A stretch of 19,572 nucleotides of DNA from CAYRMV01 sp964425255 (GTDB lineage: Bacteria > Bacteroidota > Bacteroidia > Flavobacteriales_D > Crocinitomicaceae), in assembly GCA_964425255.1 (NCBI GenBank), contig CAYRMV010000055.1:1-19572 (forward strand), given 5' to 3'. The translations under genes were made by a program, and so were the position numbers. Below are positions 15,211-19,572 of the stretch, piece after piece. The notes beneath the pieces are model-generated. The model did not search any database. It was not told where the DNA came from and saw nothing but the letters and a program-made list of their open reading frames with translations. Position 1 is the first letter of the stretch. The number at the start of each line of letters is the position of its first letter.

Positions 15211-15753
15211 ATGAAAACGCTCCACGTATCTCTCATTCTAGGAATTTGCTTGATTGGTTTATCTTTTGGTTGCCAAAAAAAAGTTTTTCAAGAAAAAAGT
15301 CCAATCGAATTGGTACTTAAAATTAAAAATCATCCATCTATTGGAAAGATTGAGTTGGATCTAAAATCAGTTGATTTCTTTTATTCCGAAAATGAAAATC
15401 AAACAGCTGACTGGATCAATGCCGAAACACCACTGTTTCGAAAAAAACATTGCTCTTTTGATGAAGATGTAATGAGTTCACTCAAAGAATATCCCGTTGG
15501 ACGTATTTCACGCATACGAGTTAAACTAGGCGACAAAAATCAGTTAACGGACGCTTATGGAAACATGTTTTCACTTTCCAAAACCAGTGAGGGAGAAACA
15601 TTTGCCTACTTAGAATGTAATGTATTCGTGAAACATGATAAAAACTATCAAATGGAAATGATGTTGGATGTTCAGAAATCAGTTTTCAAAAAACAAACTG
15701 GTGAAATAATGTTCAATCCAATCTTTGAAATGGACAAAGCCATCGAATTTTAA
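15211..15753 (+). CDS. DUF4382-like putative lipoprotein (180 aa)
   Basis: This is a putative lipoprotein. The signal segment MKTLHVSLILGICLIGLSFGC ends with Cys21, preceded by S-F-G, a weak lipobox because -3 is Ser rather than Leu. The mature domain has a pattern like the DUF4382 family: LDLKSVDFFYSEN near the start, a hydrophobic W-containing strand, VGRISRIRVKLGDKNQL in the middle (matching the family's G-x-x-x-x-IR-L segment), and MMLDVQKSVFKKQTGEIMFNPIF near the end. The function is unknown. It precedes the type B sorting-domain protein and the PorP/SprF-like protein (67 nt gap), so it may belong to the same envelope module, although the strength of linkage is unclear. No -7 box was found in the 221-nt upstream region; the start is the first ATG giving a signal peptide. 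Confidence 0.65.
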   Translation: MKTLHVSLILGICLIGLSFGCQKKVFQEKSPIELVLKIKNHPSIGKIELDLKSVDFFYSENENQTADWINAETPLFRKKHCSFDEDVMSSLKEYPVGRISRIRVKLGDKNQLTDAYGNMFSLSKTSEGETFAYLECNVFVKHDKNYQMEMMLDVQKSVFKKQTGEIMFNPIFEMDKAIEF

Positions 15754-15820
15754 TCTATTATTGGTCATTTATTGCTGAAAAAAGCCCAAATTTGCAAGAA
15801 CAAAATTCAATCAAACAACG

Positions 15821-16177
15821 ATGAAGGTACTCGTGATTTCATGCTTGTTGCAAACATTCTTTTTTGCGACTAATGGATTTTCTCAAGATGAAGAAACCAA
15901 AAATCCACTGATATTTGCAGACTTTTTTAGTCCAAACGGGGATGGTCACAACGATACTTTCATCATTCAAAACATCGAATTATATCCAAATAATGAATTA
16001 AAAGTATTTAATCGATGGGGAGAATTGGTTTATTCAACTACCAATTACTTAAATGATTGGAATGGAAACTCAAAAGGAGGAATTGTAGACACAAAACTAT
16101 CTGAGGGAACTTATTTTTATCAATTTTTTGACGGGGAAGCTTCAACATTCACAGGAAAAATCACACTCAAACGCTAA
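15821..16177 (+). CDS. stand-alone T9SS type B C-terminal sorting domain protein (118 aa)
   Basis: A signal peptide (residues 1-21, ending GFSQ) is followed almost directly by the type IX secretion type B C-terminal domain (about 36-118; the gliding motility-associated or CHU_C domain). The characteristic features are FFSPNGDGHNDTF, IELYPNNELKVFNRWGELVY, NDWNGNSKGG and LSEGTYFYQFFDG, ending in GKITLKR. Normally this domain is the C-terminal secretion and anchoring signal of large surface proteins such as SprB; here only about 14 residues lie between signal peptide and domain, so no separate cargo exists. A PorP/SprF gene follows after 5 nt. No exact -7 box is present; CAAATTTG (15787-15794) is a near match. 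Possible readings are a minimal secreted protein, a helper or a remnant of a larger adhesin; the sequence does not choose. Confidence 0.9.
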   Translation: MKVLVISCLLQTFFFATNGFSQDEETKNPLIFADFFSPNGDGHNDTFIIQNIELYPNNELKVFNRWGELVYSTTNYLNDWNGNSKGGIVDTKLSEGTYFYQFFDGEASTFTGKITLKR

Positions 16178-16182
16178 TTAAA

Positions 16183-17118
16183 ATGAAAAAAATCATATTG
16201 TTTCTAGGGTTGATTTCACCTCTTTTTACAACAGCTCAAAATCAAACAACATATAACCTTTACATGATCAATCCAGGGATTTCAAATCCTGGATGGATCG
16301 ATATTACGAGTGAATACGGTATATATGCTGGCTACAGAAGGCAATTTGCTCGACAAAACACTAGCCCTATTTCAATCTATACTAATGGATTTTTTAATTT
16401 CAGTAGAAATCATGGTTTCGGATTCAGTGTACAAAATGATAATTTTAACAAATTCAATCAATTAGACGCGAACGTCAATTACATGTACCACGTTTGGTTG
16501 GGCGAAAAAATGGCACTTGGAATGGGTGTTCGAGCAGGTTATCAGCAACAAAGTCTTTCCGAAAATACATTTACATACTTTGATGCTAACGAACCACTTT
16601 TGACAGACGGTGGAATTGCAACTCATGGACTAAATCTTGGAACAGGACTTTCACTTAGTTCACGCAACTTCATGTTCAACATGAGTATTCCACATATTTT
16701 TTCGAACTATTTGGCAAACGAAGATAAACTGTTTGATATCAAACGAAATCATTTTTATGTGAATACTGGATATAAATTTCGTTTAAACGATGACTTCATT
16801 ATATATCCTACAGCTCAAGTAAAGGGTGTTTTTGGAAGTCCATTTGCTGCTCAAGCAGATATTAATTTACTTTTAAATCAACTTATTTGGGCTGGTATTG
16901 GATACAAAACCAGCGATAATGCTGTTGCAACAATTGGGGTATTCTTCAACAATGGATTCCGTGTGATTTACAATTACGAAACAGCATCATTTTCTCGCTT
17001 TAAGCAAGGTGGCGGTGGACACGAAGTGTGTGTATCATTTGTAAAGCCATTTGATGAGCCTTCATTCAATGCTAGAAGACATATCAAAAAGAATGGTTCT
17101 TGGAAAGATAATTGGTAA
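16183..17118 (+). CDS. PorP/SprF family type IX secretion membrane protein (311 aa)
   Basis: This is a PorP/SprF family protein, an outer membrane beta-barrel that is needed with the T9SS for export or surface attachment of partner proteins with type B domains. Residues 1-19 are a signal peptide ending TTAQ. The N-terminus NQTTYNLYMINPGISNPGW matches the family Q-x-Y-x-x-N-P start, and the rest is a series of amphipathic beta-strands with Gly-rich turns, ending GGGGHEVCVSFVKPF, which corresponds to the family's terminal G-x-H-E-x-S/C strand, followed by a short basic tail. It is 5 nt downstream of the type B domain gene, so co-transcribed and translationally close. Its stop (17116-17118) abuts the stop of the convergent TerC-like gene. 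The partner specificity cannot be read from sequence. Confidence 0.88.
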   Translation: MKKIILFLGLISPLFTTAQNQTTYNLYMINPGISNPGWIDITSEYGIYAGYRRQFARQNTSPISIYTNGFFNFSRNHGFGFSVQNDNFNKFNQLDANVNYMYHVWLGEKMALGMGVRAGYQQQSLSENTFTYFDANEPLLTDGGIATHGLNLGTGLSLSSRNFMFNMSIPHIFSNYLANEDKLFDIKRNHFYVNTGYKFRLNDDFIIYPTAQVKGVFGSPFAAQADINLLLNQLIWAGIGYKTSDNAVATIGVFFNNGFRVIYNYETASFSRFKQGGGGHEVCVSFVKPFDEPSFNARRHIKKNGSWKDNW

Positions 17119-18060
17119 TTACTTTTCTGGAGTTGATTTCAAAACGGAAACTAAAACCCCTAAAAGAAGGGATCCTAAAATTACTCCCAATGATAGTAAT
17201 GCTGGTATTTTGATGTAGTGAACTACCATCATTTTGATTCCTACAAAAAGTAAAACAGCAACCAAAGCATACTTGATATAACCAAATTTATCCATCATAT
17301 TGGATAGGAAAAAATACAGATTCCGTAAACCAAGTATAGCAAAAATATTCGAAGTGAACACAATAAATGGATCTTTGGTTATCGAAAAAATAGCAGGAAT
17401 AGAATCAACAGCAAATAAAATATCGGAAAACTCAACCACAATTAATGCAGCAAATAAAACAGTTGCATGTCGCTTCCCACCTCTTTTTACAAAGTATTTC
17501 CCATTTTGATTTTCCCATTCAATAGGGTATATTTTTGATAATATTTTTACTCCCAAACTTTCTTTAAAATCACTATCTTCTTCACCTCCACGTAGCATTT
17601 TGATAGCAGAAAAGATCAAAATTCCACCAAAAACATACGTAGACCATTCAAACTTTTCAACAAAAGCAGTTCCAAGTAGAATCATTATTAAACGAAAAAC
17701 CACTGCACCTATAATTCCCCAAAAAAGAATATTATGCTGAAATTTTGATTCTATTTTGAAATAAGCAAAAATCATTGCAATGACAAAAATGTTATCTAAA
17801 CTAAGAGATTCTTCTATCAAATATCCAGTATAATACTCGATCATAGCTTGATGAGCAGAAATACCATTTGGATTTAAATTATAAATATTTTCATCATACA
17901 AGAAATAAATAACACCTCCAAATGCCAAGGCTATCACTACCCAAACTGTCGTCCAAGCTAGGGACTCTTTCATGGATACTTTTTTGTTGGATTTGTGAAA
18001 AACACCCAAATCAAGCGCTAACAACCCAAAAACCAAAGCTATAAATCCAAACCAAATCAT
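17119..18060 (-). CDS. TerC/Alx-family integral membrane protein, probable Mn2+ exporter (313 aa)
   Basis: This is a polytopic inner membrane protein of the TerC/Alx family. In E. coli and Bacillus, relatives such as Alx, MeeF and MeeY export manganese; others are tellurite-resistance associated, so Mn2+ export is probable but inferred. Diagnostic sequences are EESLSLDNIFVIAMIF (about 81-96), with its conserved acidic residues, and VVEFSDILFAVDSIPAIFSI followed by FIVFTSNIFAILGLRNLYF (about 210-255). About nine hydrophobic segments can be counted. No yybP/ykoY-type riboswitch is recognisable in the short upstream region. The frame extends to a TTG at 18081, but that TTG is part of the -7 box TATATTTG, and the ATG at 18060 (MIWFGFIALVFGLLALD) fits the family start. 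It is divergent from uvrB and convergent with the PorP/SprF gene. Confidence 0.92.
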   Translation of the reverse strand: MIWFGFIALVFGLLALDLGVFHKSNKKVSMKESLAWTTVWVVIALAFGGVIYFLYDENIYNLNPNGISAHQAMIEYYTGYLIEESLSLDNIFVIAMIFAYFKIESKFQHNILFWGIIGAVVFRLIMILLGTAFVEKFEWSTYVFGGILIFSAIKMLRGGEEDSDFKESLGVKILSKIYPIEWENQNGKYFVKRGGKRHATVLFAALIVVEFSDILFAVDSIPAIFSITKDPFIVFTSNIFAILGLRNLYFFLSNMMDKFGYIKYALVAVLLFVGIKMMVVHYIKIPALLSLGVILGSLLLGVLVSVLKSTPEK

Positions 18061-18078
18061 ACTTAAAAAAATGAAGTG

Positions 18079-18086
18079 CAAATATA
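18079..18086 (-). promoter_or_regulatory. -7 promoter box TATATTTG for the TerC-family gene
   Basis: The minus-strand TATATTTG lies 18 nt upstream of the ATG at 18060. It belongs to the divergent promoter region shared with uvrB. Confidence 0.65.
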
Positions 18087-18129
18087 CATTTATATTAAGT
18101 GTTCGAATCGACCTAAAACAACTTTTGTT

Positions 18130-18137
18130 TACTTTTG
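18130..18137 (+). promoter_or_regulatory. -7 promoter box TACTTTTG for uvrB
   Basis: TACTTTTG fits TAnnTTTG and is followed by TATAGT and then the ATG at 18144, a 6-nt spacing, so the leader would be at most a few nucleotides. No -33 TTG is seen at the standard distance. Confidence 0.65.
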
Positions 18138-18143
18138 TATAGT

Positions 18144-19572
18144 ATGGAATTTCAATTAGTATCCGAATTTAAACCAACTGGTGATCAGCCTCAAGCAATT
18201 CATGAATTAGTAGACGGGGTGAACAAAAACATTCATGCCCAAACTTTAATGGGTGTAACTGGAAGTGGTAAAACGTTTACGATAGCAAATGTCATAGAAC
18301 AAATTCAAAAACCAACACTTATTTTATCCCACAACAAAACATTAGCAGCACAACTTTACGGGGAATTTAAACAGTTTTTCCCTAACAATGCGGTTGAATA
18401 TTTTGTATCTTATTATGACTACTATCAACCTGAAGCATACTTGCCGGTGACGGATACATTTATCGAAAAAGACTTAGCAATCAACGACGAATTGGAAAAA
18501 CTTCGCCTTTCAGCAACTTCTGCCCTACTTTCTGGGAGAAAAGATGTGATTGTCGTTTCATCTGTTTCTTGTATTTATGGTATCGGTAACCCAAATGAAT
18601 TTGCAAACAGCATCATTCATATCAAAAAAAATGAACGTATTTCTCGAAACAAATTTCTTTTGCGCTTAGTAGAAAACTTATATTCCCGTTCTACCGATGA
18701 ATTCAAACGAGGAACATTTCGAGTAAAAGGTGATGTTATTGATATTTTCTTAGCTTATGCTGATTATGCCATACGAATCGAATTTTGGGGAGATGATATT
18801 GAAGGAATATATGCGATTGATCCCATGCAAAATTCTAAAATTGAAGCATACGAGGAAATCAATATTTACCCCGCAAACATATTTGTTTCAAGTCCAGAAA
18901 CAACTCGAAAAGCAATCGATCAAATTGGCGAAGATATGGTGACACAAGTTGAAAACTTCAAAAGAGAAGGAAAGATACTTGAAGCCAAACGTTTGGAAGA
19001 ACGTGTTTCGTATGACATGGAAATGATACGAGAACTCGGTTATTGTTCTGGAATTGAAAATTATTCGCGTTATTTTGACCAAAGAGAGCCTGGCACGAGA
19101 CCCTTTTGTTTACTTGATTATTTTCCTGACGACTTCATGATGGTCATTGACGAAAGCCATGTAACCGTTCCACAAATCCGTGCGATGTATGGAGGAGATA
19201 GAGCACGAAAAATCAATCTTGTTGATTATGGATTTCGCCTTCAAGCAGCTATTGACAACAGACCTCTTAAGTTTGAAGAATTTGAAACCTTACTGAATCA
19301 AGTTATTTATGTTTCTGCTACACCAGCAGATTTCGAATTACAAAAATCGGAAGGTGTCATCGTTGAACAAGTTATCCGCCCGACAGGCTTGTTGGATCCA
19401 ATCATTGAAGTAAGACCAAGTTTAAATCAAATTGATGATTTAATTGAGGAAATTCAAAAGAGACGCCAAGTAGACGAACGTACTTTAGTTACAACACTTA
19501 CCAAACGCATGGCGGAAGAACTTCAAAAATATTTAGACCGAGTTGGGATTCCATGTAGATATATTCACAGCG
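18144..19572 (+). CDS. uvrB: UvrABC excision nuclease subunit B (UvrB), N-terminal 476 residues (3' end outside window)
   Basis: UvrB is the damage-verifying helicase-like subunit of nucleotide excision repair, acting with UvrA and UvrC in the cytoplasm. The frame is open from the ATG to the end of the window with no stop. Seen in order are FKPTGDQPQAI at the N-terminus, Walker A GVTGSGKT, LSHNKTLAAQLY, the beta-hairpin region YDYYQPEAYLP, Walker B VIDESHVTVPQI, AMYGGDRARK, the helicase motif YVSATPADFE and VEQVIRPTGLLDP, followed by the TLTKRMAEEL segment. Family members have about 660-680 residues, so roughly the last 190-200 are beyond the window. The ATG at 18144 (MEFQLVSEFKPTG) matches the family start and lies 6 nt after a -7 box. 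Confidence 0.97.
   Translation, partial: MEFQLVSEFKPTGDQPQAIHELVDGVNKNIHAQTLMGVTGSGKTFTIANVIEQIQKPTLILSHNKTLAAQLYGEFKQFFPNNAVEYFVSYYDYYQPEAYLPVTDTFIEKDLAINDELEKLRLSATSALLSGRKDVIVVSSVSCIYGIGNPNEFANSIIHIKKNERISRNKFLLRLVENLYSRSTDEFKRGTFRVKGDVIDIFLAYADYAIRIEFWGDDIEGIYAIDPMQNSKIEAYEEINIYPANIFVSSPETTRKAIDQIGEDMVTQVENFKREGKILEAKRLEERVSYDMEMIRELGYCSGIENYSRYFDQREPGTRPFCLLDYFPDDFMMVIDESHVTVPQIRAMYGGDRARKINLVDYGFRLQAAIDNRPLKFEEFETLLNQVIYVSATPADFELQKSEGVIVEQVIRPTGLLDPIIEVRPSLNQIDDLIEEIQKRRQVDERTLVTTLTKRMAEELQKYLDRVGIPCRYIHS

Noticed and set aside
18061..18081. TTG start for the TerC-family protein at 18081
   Set aside because: That TTG is the last part of the TATATTTG promoter box; the ATG at 18060 gives a normal first membrane helix.
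18061..18143. Possible manganese riboswitch (yybP/ykoY) for the TerC gene
   Set aside because: The leader from the promoter box to the ATG is under 20 nt, far too short, and no conserved helix or loop motif is visible.

Overview
The window looks like chromosomal DNA from a Bacteroidota bacterium, most likely Flavobacteriales and perhaps close to Fluviicola/Crocinitomicaceae (the family is a guess from overall protein character). The evidence is AT-rich DNA, repeated -7 promoter boxes of the Bacteroidota form TAnnTTTG, a type IX secretion (T9SS) type B sorting domain next to a PorP/SprF protein, tandem DUF1573 proteins, a TonB receptor with an N-terminal carboxypeptidase-regulatory-like domain, and the bacillithiol gene bshC. 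No mobile element, CRISPR array, rRNA or tRNA was seen. Most of the window reads as ordinary chromosomal backbone.

Layout. 1-938: the 3' end of an NADP isocitrate dehydrogenase gene and its terminator. 950-2880: a two-gene unit for a secreted protein of unknown family and a DUF4403-like lipoprotein. It meets head-on a group II truncated hemoglobin gene on the minus strand (2877-3239). 3330-4523: an OmpA-domain envelope protein, divergent from the globin gene. 4585-7083: a TetA-like MFS exporter, peptide deformylase and a helical-repeat lipoprotein. 7171-7995: two adjacent DUF1573 proteins, converging on a minus-strand block (7997-13263) of an alpha/beta hydrolase, a TonB-dependent receptor and bshC. 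13383-13835: a cyclophilin with a strong terminator. 13895-14974: DNA polymerase IV (dinB, minus). 15211-17118: a lipoprotein, a protein that is almost only a T9SS type B sorting domain, and a PorP/SprF protein. 17119-18060: a TerC/Alx-family membrane protein (minus). 18144-end: the 5' two thirds of uvrB.

Two architectural patterns recur. First, eleven promoter boxes fit TAnnTTTG, and in six genes (950, globin, MFS, bshC, dinB, uvrB) the start codon lies only 3-6 nt after the box, exactly 4 nt in four of them. These mRNAs are predicted to be leaderless or nearly so. The boxes also correct several start codons: OmpA to 3330, bshC to 13263, dinB to 14974, TerC to 18060, and the TonB receptor to 11614 on weaker evidence. 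Second, three convergent gene pairs have stop codons that overlap or abut, with no hairpin terminator between them.

The most interesting locus is 15821-17118. There a signal peptide is joined almost directly to a T9SS type B C-terminal domain with no cargo, and this gene is 5 nt upstream of a porP/sprF-like gene. It looks like a minimal or remnant version of the SprB-SprF type of cargo and partner module.
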